From: Hymenobacter radiodurans
Lineage (GTDB): Bacteria; Bacteroidota; Bacteroidia; Cytophagales; Hymenobacteraceae
Assembly (NCBI RefSeq): GCF_004355185.1
Contig: NZ_CP037922.1
Span: 4,496,001 to 4,560,000, forward strand
DNA: 64,000 bases
Direction of reading: 5' to 3'
Below, piece after piece: positions 11,637-23,072 of the stretch. The notes beneath the pieces are model-generated. The model had not been told where the DNA came from and searched no databases. It saw only the letters and a list, made by a program, of their open reading frames with translations. Made by a program: the position numbers and the translations under genes. Numbering within the stretch: the first letter of the stretch is position 1; every line of letters starts with the position of its first letter.

Positions 11637-12761
11637 CTACATTTTGTTCTTTGCTGTCTGCACTACCGCCTGGAAAGCGGGCTTGGGCTGGTATTGGCGG
11701 TCAAACAACAACGGGTAGCTGGTGCGGCCCCTGATAGGCCAGTCGTTTAGCCAAGAATCGTGGTCGGTTACGCCCCACAAAGTGATGCGGTCAACGACAT
11801 CGCGGTGCTTGCGAAAGAGGGCGAATAGGTCGGCGTAGCGTTTCGTCAGCTTTTGCTGTACGGAGTCGGGCAGACCGGTCGTATACACGTTGTATTTCGC
11901 ATCGGTGGCGAAGGTCTCGGCGATGTCCGCGCCCTGGCGCCGGCTGGGGTTGGGCAGCACATCAATGTCCAGTTCCGTAAAGTTGACCTTAACCCCAAGC
12001 TTCGAGAAGGCCACGATACTCTCTTCTATCTGCTCAATGCTTGGCTTTGTTAAGCCGTAATGGCCCTGCATACCGATGGCTGCTACCTTGATGCCTTTGG
12101 CTTGCAGGCCTTTGACCAGCTTGATTGTTCCTTCCCGCTTTTCGGGGCGGTAGAGGCTGTAATCGTTGTAGTACAACTCGGTTTTAGGATCAGCTTTGTG
12201 GGCGTACTCAAAGGCTTTGGCAGCGAAATCTTCCCCGATAATCTCCAGCCACTTGGTTTTGCGCAAGTCGCCCTGCTGGTCGTCGATGGCCTCGTTGACT
12301 ACGTCCCAGCCCCCAATTTTACCTTTATAGCGCCCTACGACGGCATTGATGTGGTCTTCTAGACGCTTCAGTACTACCTCTCGGGATGCTGGTTTGCCGG
12401 TCGCGTCCTCAAACACCCACTTAGGCGTTTGCTGATGCCACATAAGCGTGTGCCCCACGATGAACATCTTGTTGTCCTGCCCGAATTTCACGTAATCGTC
12501 GGCGGGCTTAAAGTTATATGTATCTGGCTGTGGGTGAACGGATCCCCACTTGAGCAGATTCTCGGGGCTGATCGTATTGAACTGCTGCTTAATCAACGCA
12601 ATGGCCTTGGTATCCTGACCATTAACCTGCTTGTAGTTGAGCGCGGCACCGACGTAAAAGTCTTGCTTAAACGCATCCTTTAGGGTTGGCTCAGACTTCT
12701 GAATAAAGCCTAGCGAAACACTAGCCAAGACGGCGTATGTAAAGGTTTTTTTGATGCTCAT
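11637..12761 (-). CDS. GH10 endo-beta-1,4-xylanase
   Basis: 374 residues with a short hydrophobic N-terminus (export likely). GH10 signatures are clear: substrate-binding HTLMWHQQTPKW, the acid/base in WDVVNEA (Glu157) and the nucleophile in FTELDIDV (Glu263). Single-domain, with no carbohydrate-binding module. It should cut the xylan backbone between unsubstituted or lightly substituted xyloses, giving oligomers for the GH43, GH67 and GH8 enzymes of the locus. It starts 56 bases after the GH51 gene, so co-transcription is likely. Confidence 0.95.
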   Translation of the reverse strand: MSIKKTFTYAVLASVSLGFIQKSEPTLKDAFKQDFYVGAALNYKQVNGQDTKAIALIKQQFNTISPENLLKWGSVHPQPDTYNFKPADDYVKFGQDNKMFIVGHTLMWHQQTPKWVFEDATGKPASREVVLKRLEDHINAVVGRYKGKIGGWDVVNEAIDDQQGDLRKTKWLEIIGEDFAAKAFEYAHKADPKTELYYNDYSLYRPEKREGTIKLVKGLQAKGIKVAAIGMQGHYGLTKPSIEQIEESIVAFSKLGVKVNFTELDIDVLPNPSRRQGADIAETFATDAKYNVYTTGLPDSVQQKLTKRYADLFALFRKHRDVVDRITLWGVTDHDSWLNDWPIRGRTSYPLLFDRQYQPKPAFQAVVQTAKNKM

Positions 12762-12817
12762 GGAAGCGTAATATCAACGGAGAAACAGATACGGATTATG
12801 GTAGCATCAAGAGGTTG

Positions 12818-14401
12818 TTACTTCAGCTCCAGCATTACTACCGATTGGGGCGGCAGCTCTACGGCTAGATTTCCGCCGCGCTTTTTAGCACCAGAAAAGC
12901 CCCCCAGCTTCACTTTATTGGGATTATCAAAGCTGTTGTAATCATTGACTTTAGCCGAAGTCAGAATCCGGCCGGTCACGTTTTTCCAGGTTACGCCGGC
13001 CAGGGCGGTTTCCAGCTTGAGGGTCTTTTTGGTGTCCAGATTTACCAGTGAGATGTGCACCGCGCCGCTGGCATCTTTGGAGGCGGAAGCGTTCAGCGCC
13101 GGCACTTTGTCGTTGCCCATCACATAATCAGGGCTAGTGAATTGCAGGGGCAAATACTGGGCATCTTGGTGCACCTGATACAAGTCGAAGACGTGGTAAG
13201 TGGGCGTGAGCAACATCTTTTCCTTGTCGGTCAAGACGAGGGCTTGCAGCACGTTCACGGCTTGGGCCAAATTTGCCCCCCGCACCCGGTCGCAGTGGTT
13301 GTTGAAGATGTTGAGCGTGGTACCGGCTACCAGCGCGTCGCGTAGGGAGTTTTGCTGAAACAAAAAGCCAGGATTAGTGCCGGGCTCCACGTCGGTCCAC
13401 ACGCCCCATTCGTCTACCAGTAAGGCTACCTTCTTGTCCTTGTCGTATTTGTCCATGATGGCGGCGTGCTTAGTCACCACGGCTTCCATTTTCAGGCAGT
13501 TCTTCATGGTGTTGAAGTACTCCTGCTCGTTGAAGCCGGTGGCTTTGCCCTTGCTGCCCGTCCAGCTGCCGGTGGGCAGCGTGTACTGATGCAGCGTGAG
13601 GCCCCACATCTGGTTAAGCGGAATGTTTTTCATGCACGTTTCCGTCCAGTGGGCGTCGTCACCGTTGGCTCCGCTCACGATTTTCTTGAGCGGCGGCGAG
13701 GCGGGGTAATTATGAGCGAAGGTGGCGTAGCGCTTGTACACGTCGGTGTAGTATTCGGCGGTCATGTTGCCGCCGCAGCCCCAGCTTTCGTTCCCAATAC
13801 CCCACCACGTCACTTTGTACGGCTCCGGGTGGCCGTTTTTGCGTCGCTCCAGTACCAGCGGCGTGTCGTCGTTGGAGTTCAGGTATTCCATCCAGCCGGC
13901 CATTTCCTGCACCGTACCGCTGCCCACGTTGGCCGCCAAGTATGGTTCGGTGCCCAGCAGTTTGCATAGTTCCAGAAATTCGTGGGTCCCGAAGCTATTG
14001 TCTTCCAGGTTGTTACCCCACCACATATTCAGCATCTTAGGCCGTTGGGCTGTGGGGCCCACGCCGTCGCGCCAGTGGTAGGTATCGGCGAAGCAGCCAC
14101 CGGGCCAGCGCAGATTGGGCACTTTAATCTTGCGCAGCGCCTCCACGATATCCATGCGGATGCGGCCTTGCTTGGGCACGTTCAGCTTTTCATCCACCCA
14201 AAAGCCATCGTAAATACAGCGGCCCAAATGCTCAGCAAAATGCCCGTAGATGTGCTTGCTGATTTGCAGCTTCGGGTCGCCGGGCTGCACCGTTACCTGC
14301 ACCGTTTGGGCGGCGGCATGAATAGTTAAGCCAAGCCCGAGCCCGGCTAGGAGCCCAACTTTTTTTCCCCACTTGCGCAGGGAAAACCGTGGCGTATCCA
14401 T
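12818..14401 (-). CDS. GH51 alpha-L-arabinofuranosidase
   Basis: 527 residues with a signal peptide (LLAGLGLGLTIHAAAQ). GH51 catalytic residues are visible: the acid/base in WWGIGNESWG (Glu205) and the nucleophile in LLVDEWGVW (Glu331). A (beta/alpha)8 barrel is followed by a C-terminal beta domain. It should release arabinofuranose from arabinoxylan or its oligomers in the periplasm or outside. Upstream lie a GTCATGC-family repeat and the transketolase gene; GH10 follows 56 bases downstream. Confidence 0.95.
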   Translation of the reverse strand: MDTPRFSLRKWGKKVGLLAGLGLGLTIHAAAQTVQVTVQPGDPKLQISKHIYGHFAEHLGRCIYDGFWVDEKLNVPKQGRIRMDIVEALRKIKVPNLRWPGGCFADTYHWRDGVGPTAQRPKMLNMWWGNNLEDNSFGTHEFLELCKLLGTEPYLAANVGSGTVQEMAGWMEYLNSNDDTPLVLERRKNGHPEPYKVTWWGIGNESWGCGGNMTAEYYTDVYKRYATFAHNYPASPPLKKIVSGANGDDAHWTETCMKNIPLNQMWGLTLHQYTLPTGSWTGSKGKATGFNEQEYFNTMKNCLKMEAVVTKHAAIMDKYDKDKKVALLVDEWGVWTDVEPGTNPGFLFQQNSLRDALVAGTTLNIFNNHCDRVRGANLAQAVNVLQALVLTDKEKMLLTPTYHVFDLYQVHQDAQYLPLQFTSPDYVMGNDKVPALNASASKDASGAVHISLVNLDTKKTLKLETALAGVTWKNVTGRILTSAKVNDYNSFDNPNKVKLGGFSGAKKRGGNLAVELPPQSVVMLELK

Positions 14402-14486
14402 CTCAAAAAAGCCCCCAGCGGTCGGTTCGGATGCAGTTTGGTCATTAGACTTACTTCTGAATTGGGAAATGATTGCTGAAAAAGAC

Positions 14487-14576
14487 GGTCATGCAGGGCC
14501 AAGCATCTCGCGTGCTGATGAGAGGTTAGTACTCCCACTAAACACGCAAGATGCTTCGCGCCTCTCTGCATGCCCC
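14487..14576. repeat. GTCATGC-family palindromic repeat (degenerate copy)
   Basis: The left arm begins GTCATGCAGGGCCAAGC and the right arm ends CTCTCTGCATGC, around a loop of about 30 bases. It is a diverged copy of the elements at 29004 and 54389, lying between the transketolase and GH51 genes inside the operon. Confidence 0.75.
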
Positions 14577-14608
14577 CTTTTTTAAGCCTGTAAAGAATTC
14601 CTTAAGAC

Positions 14609-16659
14609 TTAAGAAAGGATTTCCTTGGGTTCAGTTTCAGCAGGCTGGTCTTGCAATAACGCTTTGGCCTTCTCCACCACATTCTCCACCGTAAAGCCAA
14701 ACATGGCCATTACCTCCTCACCCGGACCCGACTCACCGAAACGATTCATGCTGATCACGGTGCCTTCATCGGTCGCGTACTTGTGCCAGCCAATGGGCGA
14801 ACCAGCTTCAATGGTAACGCGCTTGCGCACGGCCGGCGGCAGCACTTGCTGCTGGTAGGCTTTATCCTGCTGCTCAAACAGTTCCCAGCTCGGCATACTC
14901 ACGACCCGCGCCGCAATGCCTTGCTTTTGCAGCTCCTGCTGAGCCTGCATAGCTAGTGACACTTCCGAGCCGGTTGCAATTAGTATTAGCTGGGGCTTGC
15001 CACCATCAGCTTCGCTCAGAATGTAAGCACCTTTGGCCACGCCTTCGCGCGCTGAGCCGTACTTCTCTTGATCCAAGGTGGGCAGCTTCTGGCGCGACAG
15101 AATAAGCACTACAGGCGAGGCGGGCTTGGTCATGGCAACGCGCCACGACTCTACCGTTTCGTTGGCGTCGGCAGGGCGCAGCACAATAATGTTGGGAATG
15201 GTGCGCAGCGCGGCCACCTGCTCTACCGGCTGGTGCGTGGGTCCATCTTCGCCCAGGCCGATACTATCGTGGGTGAAGACAAACGTAACGGCCGATTCGG
15301 CTAGGGCAGTGAGGCGAATTGCCCCCCGCATATAGTCGGAGAAGGTGAGGAAGGTGCCGCCGTACACGCGCACGCCACCGTGGCGCGACATGCCGTTGAG
15401 GGCGCCGCCCATGGCGTGCTCGCGCACGCCAAACCAGATGTTCGTTTTCTCATAGCTGCCCGGCTGGAAGCTCAGGTCGCCACCGGGGGCATTTCGTTGG
15501 AGCTAGCCAAGTCGGCCGAGCCCCCGAAGAGGAAGGGAATCGTTTTTTTCAACGCACCCAGCGCCTTGCCCGACGCTTGGCGGGTGGCCAGAGCACCATC
15601 GGCGGGCGAGAAAACGGGCAGCTCCGCATCCCAACCAGCGGGCAGATCGCTGGCAAAAGATGTTAGGAACAGCTCGCTTTCCTGCTTAAACTGCTGTTGG
15701 TAGGCTTCAAACTTTTGCTGCCACTCCTGCTGCAGCTGAGCGCCGCGCTGGCCGGGTTCAGCCAAGTGTTGGCGCACCTCATCAGGCACCACAAACGACT
15801 CGTCTGGGTTCCAGCCAAAAAACTCCTTGGCCTTGCGCACATTTTCGTCGCCTAATGGGCTGCCGTGCACTTTGCTGGTGCCTTTCTGCGGACTGCCGTA
15901 GCCAATAATCGTCTTAATAGAAATCAGGGAAGGCCGGTCGGTTTCGGCTTGGGCCGCGCGGATAGCTTGCTCGATACCGTCTAGGTCGTTGCCGTCCATC
16001 ACGCGCTGGGTATGCCAGCCATAAGCCTCGAAGCGCATCAACGGGTCCTCGGTGTAAGACAGACTGGTAGGCCCGTCGAGGCTAATGTCGTTGTCGTCGT
16101 AGAGGTAGATGAGCTTGCCCAGCTTTAGGTGGCCAGCAAGCGAAGCAGCTTCGGCCGCAATGCCCTCCATCAAGTCACCATCGCTCACAATAGCGTAGGT
16201 GTAATGATTTACTACTTCGTGGCCTTCCTTATTGTACATGGCGGCCAAATGCGCTTCCGCCATGGCCATGCCCACGCCATTGGCGAAGCCTTGACCCAGC
16301 GGGCCCGTGGTTACTTCCACGCCGGCCGTAATGTTAGACTCTGGGTGGCCCGGGGTTTTGGAGTGCAGCTGGCGGAAGTTCTTGAGTTCCTCGAGCGGCA
16401 AGTCGTAGCCGTACAGATGCAGCAGGCTATACAGCAGCGCCGAGCCGTGGCCCGCCGACAGCACAAACCGGTCGCGGTCGGGCCAAGCAGGGTCTTGCGG
16501 ATTAAAACGCAAAAACCGCGACCATAGCACGTATGCCATAGGCGCGGCCCCCAGCGGCAGGCCCGGATGACCGGAATTAGCCTTCTGCACCATATCCACC
16601 GACAAGAGGCGGATGGTGCTTACACTTTGCTCTTCTACTGATATTTGCTGATCAATCAT
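14609..16659 (-). CDS. tkt: Transketolase (one frameshift)
   Basis: The joined product is 683 residues, the normal length for transketolase, a thiamine diphosphate enzyme of the non-oxidative pentose phosphate pathway. The N-terminal half has [16 protein letters not shown], the ThDP motif GDGDLMEG-like [13 protein letters not shown], and KTIIGYGSP. The C-terminal half has [20 protein letters not shown]. The frame breaks at G5 15485-15489 (coding strand C5 after GAAATG); a sixth base restores [16 protein letters not shown] and makes 14609-16659 plus one divisible by three. Placed after xylA, it links xylulose-5-phosphate to glycolysis. A real null allele seems unlikely unless another tkt exists elsewhere. 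Confidence 0.93.
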
Positions 16660-16744
16660 ACTGCGCTACATTAAGTTGTAAAACGTCCCCGGCCGGCCAC
16701 AAAAATTCCCACCCAAGCAGCCAGCCGGTTCGGTTTTACTCGTT

Positions 16745-18076
16745 TTAGATGTATTGGTTGATAATGGCTTCCAGCCACTCTTGCTTACCGCTGCGCATCA
16801 CTGGCTCACCTGATTTATGGGCGATGGTGCGCAGGTCTTCTAGGCTTAGTTGGCCTTTCTCGAAGGCAGCACCGTCGCCACTATCAAACGAGGCGTAGCG
16901 CTCCGTGCGGAACTTACGGTAAGGCGACTTTTCCAAAATATCGTTAGCCGTTACCAGAGCGCGGGCAAACGTATCCATGCCGCTGATGTGCGCTACGAAA
17001 ATGTCCTCCAGGTCCGTAGAATTACGGCGCGTTTTAGCATCGAAGTTGATGCCACCGGGCTTAATGCCGCCGTGCTCCAGGATGATGAGCATGCACTCAG
17101 TTAGCTCGTTGATGTTGTTCGGGAACTGGTCGGTATCCCAGCCGTTCTGGTAGTCGCCGCGGTTGGCGTCCATGCTGCCGAGCATGTTGGCATCGGCGGC
17201 TACTTGCAGCTCATGTTGGAAAGTGTGGCCGGCCAGCGTGGCGTGGTTGGTTTCCAGATTCAGCATGAAGTCATTCTCCAGGCCGTACTCTTTCAGGAAG
17301 CCGATAACCGTGGCCGCGTCGAAGTCATACTGGTGCTTGGTGGGCTCGGCGGGCTTAGGCTCGATAAAGAATTTGCCCTGAAAACCTTGCTTGCGCGCGT
17401 AATCGCGGGCCGTGCTGAGGAAGCGGCCCATGTGGTCGAGTTCCCGCTTCATATTGGTGTTGAGCAGGGTCATGTAACCCTCACGGCCACCCCAGAACGT
17501 ATAGCCTTCTCCACCCAGCGCGATAGTCGCGTCCATGGAGTTTTTCACCTGCGTGGCGGCGTGAGCTACCACCTGAAAGTCAGGGTTGGTGCTGGCGCCA
17601 TTCATGTAGCGCGGGTGCGAAAACACGTTAGCTGTGCCCCACAGCAGCTTTATGCCGCTGGCCGCCTGGTGCTCCTTCGCGTAGTCTACAATGGCCTGCA
17701 GGTTGCGCTCGTACTCAGCTAGCGAGTCGCCTTCGTCTACCAAGTCGATGTCGTGGAAGCAGTAGTACGGCGTGCCGAGCTTGGTGAAAAACTCGAAGGC
17801 CGCATCCATTTTATCCTTGGCGCGGTTGATGATTTCGTGGTGCGAATCCCAGGCAAAGCTCTTAGTGCCAGGCCCGAATGGGTCGCCGCCCGTACCGGTG
17901 AACGTGTGCCAATATGATACGGCGAAGCGCAAGTGCTCCTTCATCGTTTTGCCCCCCACGACACGGTTCTCGTCGTACCATTTGAAGGCTAGCGGATTGT
18001 CTGACTCGCGTCCTTCGAAGCGAATCGTGTCAATGCCTTTAAAAAATTCCGTTTTAGAAAGAGTGTTGGACGACAT
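16745..18076 (-). CDS. xylA: Xylose isomerase
   Basis: 443 residues, class II type with the longer N-terminus (starts [11 protein letters not shown]). It converts D-xylose to D-xylulose in the cytoplasm. Seen: [11 protein letters not shown] (catalytic His and Asp), metal-site region [18 protein letters not shown], and [20 protein letters not shown]. The start lies inside the end of xylB (23-base overlap), suggesting translational coupling. Transketolase follows after 85 bases. Confidence 0.97.
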   Translation of the reverse strand: MSSNTLSKTEFFKGIDTIRFEGRESDNPLAFKWYDENRVVGGKTMKEHLRFAVSYWHTFTGTGGDPFGPGTKSFAWDSHHEIINRAKDKMDAAFEFFTKLGTPYYCFHDIDLVDEGDSLAEYERNLQAIVDYAKEHQAASGIKLLWGTANVFSHPRYMNGASTNPDFQVVAHAATQVKNSMDATIALGGEGYTFWGGREGYMTLLNTNMKRELDHMGRFLSTARDYARKQGFQGKFFIEPKPAEPTKHQYDFDAATVIGFLKEYGLENDFMLNLETNHATLAGHTFQHELQVAADANMLGSMDANRGDYQNGWDTDQFPNNINELTECMLIILEHGGIKPGGINFDAKTRRNSTDLEDIFVAHISGMDTFARALVTANDILEKSPYRKFRTERYASFDSGDGAAFEKGQLSLEDLRTIAHKSGEPVMRSGKQEWLEAIINQYI

Positions 18077-19579
18077 CTGTCTGGGTGGTTGTGGTTGAAA
18101 GAATCTGTTGAGTAAGGACCTTGTGCCAGCGGGCGTAGGCCGATTGATATTGGGTTTGCAGCTCCGGAGTGGGCTCCAGCGTCAGAATGCGCTCCAAGCT
18201 GCCGAAAGCTTCGGCTGGGCTGGCGTATACCCCTACTCCAATACCGGCGCCACGGGCGGCACCTTGGGCAGCGTCCGTGTTGTAGAGTTCCAGGGTCACG
18301 TTGCCGGTGTTTACGAAAGCTTCGCGGAACACTGGGCTCAGAAACATATTGGCGTTGCCGGCGCGCACCTTTTGTACTTGTACGCCCATACTGCGCATGA
18401 TGTCCATGCCGTAGTTCAACGCAAAGACGATTCCCTCCTGGGCGGCGCGCAACACATGGGCCTGCGAGTGGATATTGAAGCTCAAGCCGCGCAGCTCAGC
18501 GTCGGTGGGCCGGTTTTCCAGAATACGCTCGGCACCATTACCGAAGGGCAAAAACAGCAGTCCTTCAGATCCAACCGGCGCTTGCGCGGCCAACTGGTTC
18601 ATCTGGTCGTAAGGCATTTCGCCTACCACTTTTCGCAGCCAGCTATTCAAAATACCCGTGCCGTTCATGCACATCAGCACGCCATTACGCGGTTGCTCGA
18701 TCGTGCTGTTCACGTGGGCAAACGCATTGACGCGCGAGTGCGGATCGGACGCGGGCTGATCGGTGATGCCGTATACGACGCCCGATGTGCCGGCCGTGGC
18801 GGCTATTTCGCCGGGCTGCAACACGTTGAGGGAGAAGGCATTGTTAGGCTGGTCGCCGGCGCGGTAGCTGATGGGCGTGCCCGCGTGTAGTCCTAATTCT
18901 AAAGCCGCTTCGGCCGTAAGCTGGCCCTGGGGGCAAATGTGTCGACTACCTCGGGTAGCAGGTCGCGGCTGATGCCGTAATAATCGAGTAAATCCTGGGC
19001 GACTGCCTGCTCCCGAAAATTCCAGAAAACGCCCTCCGACAAGCCCGATACGGTCGTCTGCATCTGGCCCGTGAGCTGGTAGGCGATGTAATCGCCGGGC
19101 AGCTGAATCTTATAAATCTGCTCGTAGATAGCGGGCTCGTTTTCCTTTACCCATTTAAGCTTGGAGGCCGTGAAGTTACCAGGCGAGTTCAGGAAGTTTT
19201 GGAGGCAATAATCCTCTCCTAGCTCCGCAAACGCCTGATTGCCAAATTCTACGGCGCGGCTGTCGCACCAAATGATGGCGGGGCGTAACACCTTACCGTT
19301 TTTGTCGAGCAGCACAAGGCCGTGCATTTGATAGGTAATACCGATGCCGGCCACCAGTGAAGCGTCGAAGCCGTACTCGCTTTTCAACTCACGGGTGGCG
19401 TTCACCACTTCCTGCCACCAGCGTTCGGGCCGTTGCTCCGCCCAGCCGACTACCTCCGCCATTATCTCCATTTCCTTCTTCGGCGACGTGACGCTGGCCA
19501 CGCACTTGCCGGTGTCTATGCTGAGTAAGGCAACTTTAATGGATGAACTGCCTATATCGTACCCGAGCAGGTATTTCAT
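18054..19579 (-). CDS. xylB: Xylulokinase (one frameshift)
   Basis: The joined product is about 508 residues, typical of FGGY kinases, which phosphorylate D-xylulose with ATP. The N-terminus shows the phosphate-binding [17 protein letters not shown], then MHGLVLLD and IIWCDSR. The C-terminal half has [27 protein letters not shown] and [14 protein letters not shown]. The frame breaks at G5 18929-18933 (coding TTTGCCCCC). A sixth C gives [18 protein letters not shown] and joins both halves, and the span plus one is divisible by three. It is the first gene of the xylBA-tkt block. A palindromic operator lies 224-249 bases upstream of its start. Confidence 0.93.
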
Positions 19580-19802
19580 GGGTGGGATGGGATTAAAAAG
19601 AAGGATAGGTTAGCGCGGAGCAATCAACCCTTGTGTACGGTAAAGTTCAATTCACAAGAGATTCAACAACGATCTATCTTACAAGACTAACGGGGGGTTG
19701 CTGTTAGCCTCTTTGCAGTTCGGTATCCGAATATACACTACAAGCTTCGATTACTGACTTTATAAATATGGCCAAAAAAGCTTGGATTGTGAATAAAAAT
19801 AC

Positions 19803-19828
19803 CGCAACCGTTTTCGGAAACGGTTGCG
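19803..19828. promoter_or_regulatory. LacI-type operator upstream of xylB
   Basis: A 26-base palindrome, CGCAACCGTT TTC G GAAACGG TTGCG in outline, with 12 of 13 base pairs matching. Together with the next bases, its right half CGGAAACGGTTGCGATAGG differs at one of 19 positions from the palindrome near lacI at 43516. Shared sequence in front of the two ends of the xylan locus suggests one regulator binds both. It lies in the 403-base gap 19580-19982, which otherwise holds only AT-rich sequence and one CGGGGGGT run at 19691. Confidence 0.7.
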
Positions 19829-19982
19829 ATAGGAAAAAGAACAACAATTTTATTTCGTAAAATATCTTCAAATAGTCAAACGCAACGCTTTTAGGTAGCT
19901 GACTATTTATGCAGGAAAGCTTACAGAATAGTACCATTTGCAAATGAGTTACGTATACAATCCCTGCGTTATTCAATAACGA

Positions 19983-21988
19983 TTAAGGCGAAGCTGGCGC
20001 GACCGTGGTCTCAAATGGAGAAGCCGGTAATCCTTCCTTATTATAAAGGTTGGCACCTTCCGGGTTGTCAGCCCAGGCGTAGCGAACGAATGCAGGCACT
20101 GGTACTTGGTCGTGCCACACGACGACTGTATTACCCTCAATACGGGCCTGGGCCCACACGAATTTTTTATCAGCGCCAGCTACGGCGAACTGCTTTAGTG
20201 GCCCGCCACCTTTGGCCACCAAACCACTTCCCACGTTGGAAAACTGGAGCACTGCCTTGTTGCCTTTCACCTGCATCGATTGATATAGCGGGCCAGACGC
20301 GACCAGCTTCTTTTCACCATAAGCTGCTTGGCGGGCGGCCAGGGCAAGGCGCTTACCAACGGTTTGCTTATCCAAGGGGTGAATATCGTTCCACTCGCCC
20401 ACGTCGATGGCTACGGCCATAGCGGTATTAGGCAACTTCAGGGTTTTGCGCTGGGACTCGCGCAGTTCGGCCCAGTTGCTTTCGCTCGGCTGGGATTTGG
20501 TGGCCATAAAGTTGGCGAGCTGCACGTACAGAAACGGCAGCGTTGGGCGCTGCCACTGCTTGCGCCAATCAGTAATCACGGCCGAAAAAAGCTGCTGGTA
20601 TTCCTGGGGTTTGCCCGTGTTGGACTCGCCCTGAAACCAGATGACGCCCTTGATAGCATACGGCAGCAGCGGCGCTACCATACCATTAAAAAGCCCCCAG
20701 GCTGATTCTGAAAAGAGGTACTACCGGGAGCGGGCGGCAGCGTGGCACCCAGCTTGTATTGCCAGGGTCCGCGCAGATCCAGAATTTGCCCCCCAGCACT
20801 GAGCTGGTATTGCTTATCCAGGGTGAAGCCCCCGCGCCCGCCGTTGCTGATGATGCGCACCACAATGACGTTCTTGCCCGTCTTCAATACACCGGGGCCA
20901 AAGTCGTACTTGCGCGGCGGGTACTGATAGCCCGTAGTGCCCACCAGCTGTCCGTTGATATAAGTGGAATCGGCATCGACGAGGGTGCCCAGCTCCAGGC
21001 GGGCGGGCTTGCCTACCATTTCGGCCGGCACTTCCACTTCCTTCCGAAACCAGAGCACACCATTTACCGGTCCCAGCGGCGTTTGGTCGGCCCAGTAACC
21101 GGGCACGTTCATGGTGGCCCAGCCAGCAGCAGTATAGTCGGGCGACGACCACTTCGTTTGGCCGGGTGCTTCGCCTTGGTCAGCCTGATAGAGGCGCTTA
21201 TACCACGCGCTGGAGTTGGCCCTATCCTGCTGCTGAATGCTGGCTACCAAGGTGCTGTCTTTATACTTCTCGCCCTGCTGCTGATAAGTTGGAAACTGCT
21301 TAAGGGCCTCGGCGCTCAGCCACGCCTCAGCCGGCGAGCCACCTACCGCGTTTCGGATCAAGCCAATGGGTACCTGATACTTGGCGTACAGATCTTTGGC
21401 AAAAAAGTACGCTACTCCCGAAAACTGCCCAATACTTTGCGGACTAACCCCTATCCAAGTGCCGCCCGTCAGGTCGGCTTTAGGCCCCTTGAAGGCATAG
21501 GTTAGGGGCACCACAAACTGGCGGATGCGGGGGTTGTTGGCCGAGGCTACTTCTTCGGGAAACTTGTCGCGCAGGCGACTCATGGGTGTTTCCATATTCG
21601 ACTGGCCGCCGCACACCCACACGTCGCCCACCAGAATATCCTTTAACTCAATGCGGTTGTTGGCGGCAATGGCCATCGTATATGGCCCGCCCGCTGGTTG
21701 AGCCGGCAGCGTAACCGTCCATTTGCCATCGGCGCCAGTAGTGGCAGAGTAGGTTTTATTCTTGAAGCTGAGCGTTATCTTCTCGTCTTTTGCCCCCCAG
21801 CCCCACACCGTCAGCTTGGTGTCGCGCTGGAGTATCATACCGTCGCTGACCAGCCGCGGCAGGCGTACCTCCGCGCTAACTTCGGTCGAGTTGAGCAGAT
21901 AGCAGCCGAGCAAGGCTAGTACCACGCCTTGCCGGCCCAGCCTCAGGCGCCAGCGCAGCAATGATTCAGTAAAAAAAGAGCGTATCAT
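19983..21988 (-). CDS. Sialate O-acetylesterase-like SGNH carbohydrate esterase (one frameshift)
   Basis: About 668 residues when joined (ATG at 21988; an in-frame ATG at 22018 is also possible), with a signal peptide. An N-terminal beta-sandwich is followed by an SGNH hydrolase: nucleophile block WVCGGQSNMETP, KGVIWFQGESN, and the catalytic pair in EWNDIHPLDK. A GH2-like jelly-roll is inserted at about residues 300-430. In a xylan locus the likely substrate is acetylated xylo-oligosaccharide rather than sialic acid. The frame breaks at C5 20694-20698; a sixth base restores NQPGGLFNGMVAPLLPYAIKG. It follows the GH43 gene closely (stop at 22055). Confidence 0.88.
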
Positions 21989-22054
21989 GTGATGGAAGTG
22001 AATATGTATAAAGATCAAGCCGCCGGCTACTGCATGACTAAACGATGGTTCCGG

Positions 22055-23020
22055 CTACTTCACCGGCGCGACGCCTTTGGTAGTTTGCACTATCGGCTGG
22101 ATTGTGCCGTCCGGGTTGTAGTTTAGGTAGTCGACGCAGATGGAGCGGCGGTAGCTGCCGCCAGTGGGTAGGGAACCGTTGTGGTAGAAGAAGTAGCTTT
22201 TGCCCTTGTAATCGATGATGCCGGGGTGGGTGGTGAAGCTATTGGGTACATTTTCCTGGATGATACCCCGGTACGTCCACGGGCCGGTGGCGCTGGGAGC
22301 CGTGCAGTACTCAATCATTTCGGGCTTGGTGCCCTCGCTGGCGTACACCAAGTAGTACAGTTTTTTGCGCTTGTACACCCAGGGGCCTTCGATGTAGTTT
22401 TTGATATTCAGAACAGTGATGGGGCCAGCCAGCTCGGTTAGGTTGTCTTTGAGCTTTACCCAGCGGCAGCTTAAGTTGCCCCAATACATATACACCTGCT
22501 TGTCGTCGTCCACGAAAACGGTGGGGTCAATGTCGTCCCAGGCGTGGGGCTTGTCCTTGGTCATTTCATTGGTAATAAGCGCTTTGCCAATGGCATCCTT
22601 GAACGGCCCGGTAGGTCTATCCGACACGGCTACGCCGATGGCCGCGCCGCCCTGGCTGTTGTCATCTTTCTTGTGAAACGTGGATACAAACCAGTAGAAC
22701 TTGCCGTTGTGGTACACGCACTGCGCCGCGTAGGCGTCGCCGGTAGCCCAAGCGAAGGTCCGGGGCGAGAGGCGCTTGCCGTAGTCTTTCCAGTGCACCA
22801 TGTCGGTGGTGGAATAGATTCGCCAGTCGGGCATTTTGTAGTTGGTTTCCTTCACTGAGGCCGTATCGTGGCTGGTGTAGAGAAACAGCGTATCGCGGTA
22901 CACTAGCGGAGCTGGGTCGGCAGTAAATACGTCGCGGATAATGGGGTTTTGCGCTAGCAGGCCGGTCGCAGTTACTAAGACAAGAAAGAGTATAGCTGAT
23001 GTGCGAAAGATCATTTTCAT
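22055..23020 (-). CDS. GH43 family glycosidase (arabinofuranosidase/xylosidase type)
   Basis: About 321 residues from the ATG at 23020, chosen because it starts a clean signal peptide (MIFRTSAILFLVLVTATGLLAQ). The five-bladed propeller of GH43 is indicated by FTADPAPLVYRD (catalytic Asp base), DDIDPTVFVDDD (pKa-modulating Asp) and NYIEGPWVYKR (Glu acid). Single-domain, no CBM. Likely acts on arabinosyl or xylosyl side units of oligosaccharides. The start lies 53 bases after the GH95 stop. Confidence 0.9.
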   Translation of the reverse strand: MKMIFRTSAILFLVLVTATGLLAQNPIIRDVFTADPAPLVYRDTLFLYTSHDTASVKETNYKMPDWRIYSTTDMVHWKDYGKRLSPRTFAWATGDAYAAQCVYHNGKFYWFVSTFHKKDDNSQGGAAIGVAVSDRPTGPFKDAIGKALITNEMTKDKPHAWDDIDPTVFVDDDKQVYMYWGNLSCRWVKLKDNLTELAGPITVLNIKNYIEGPWVYKRKKLYYLVYASEGTKPEMIEYCTAPSATGPWTYRGIIQENVPNSFTTHPGIIDYKGKSYFFYHNGSLPTGGSYRRSICVDYLNYNPDGTIQPIVQTTKGVAPVK

Positions 23021-23072
23021 AGAATCAGGATGGAGGGCAGAGCCGTATGGAGAGGGAGTCGTGGCTGAAAGA

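Noticed and set aside
14609..16659. Two separate transketolase subunit genes (split TktA/TktB type)
   Set aside because: Split transketolases break between domains near residue 280-300, with proper starts; here the break is at residue ~390 within a C5 tract, and one base restores a continuous 683-residue enzyme.
19691..19698. CGGGGGGT run as a copy of the recurrent motif
   Set aside because: It lacks the flanking GC and A/T bases (GGGGGGC-WWW), so it is a chance G6.
19704..19976. 90-codon minus-strand frame upstream of xylB
   Set aside because: It covers the operator palindrome, and the composition (Phe/Ile-rich, AT-driven) looks like translated promoter sequence.
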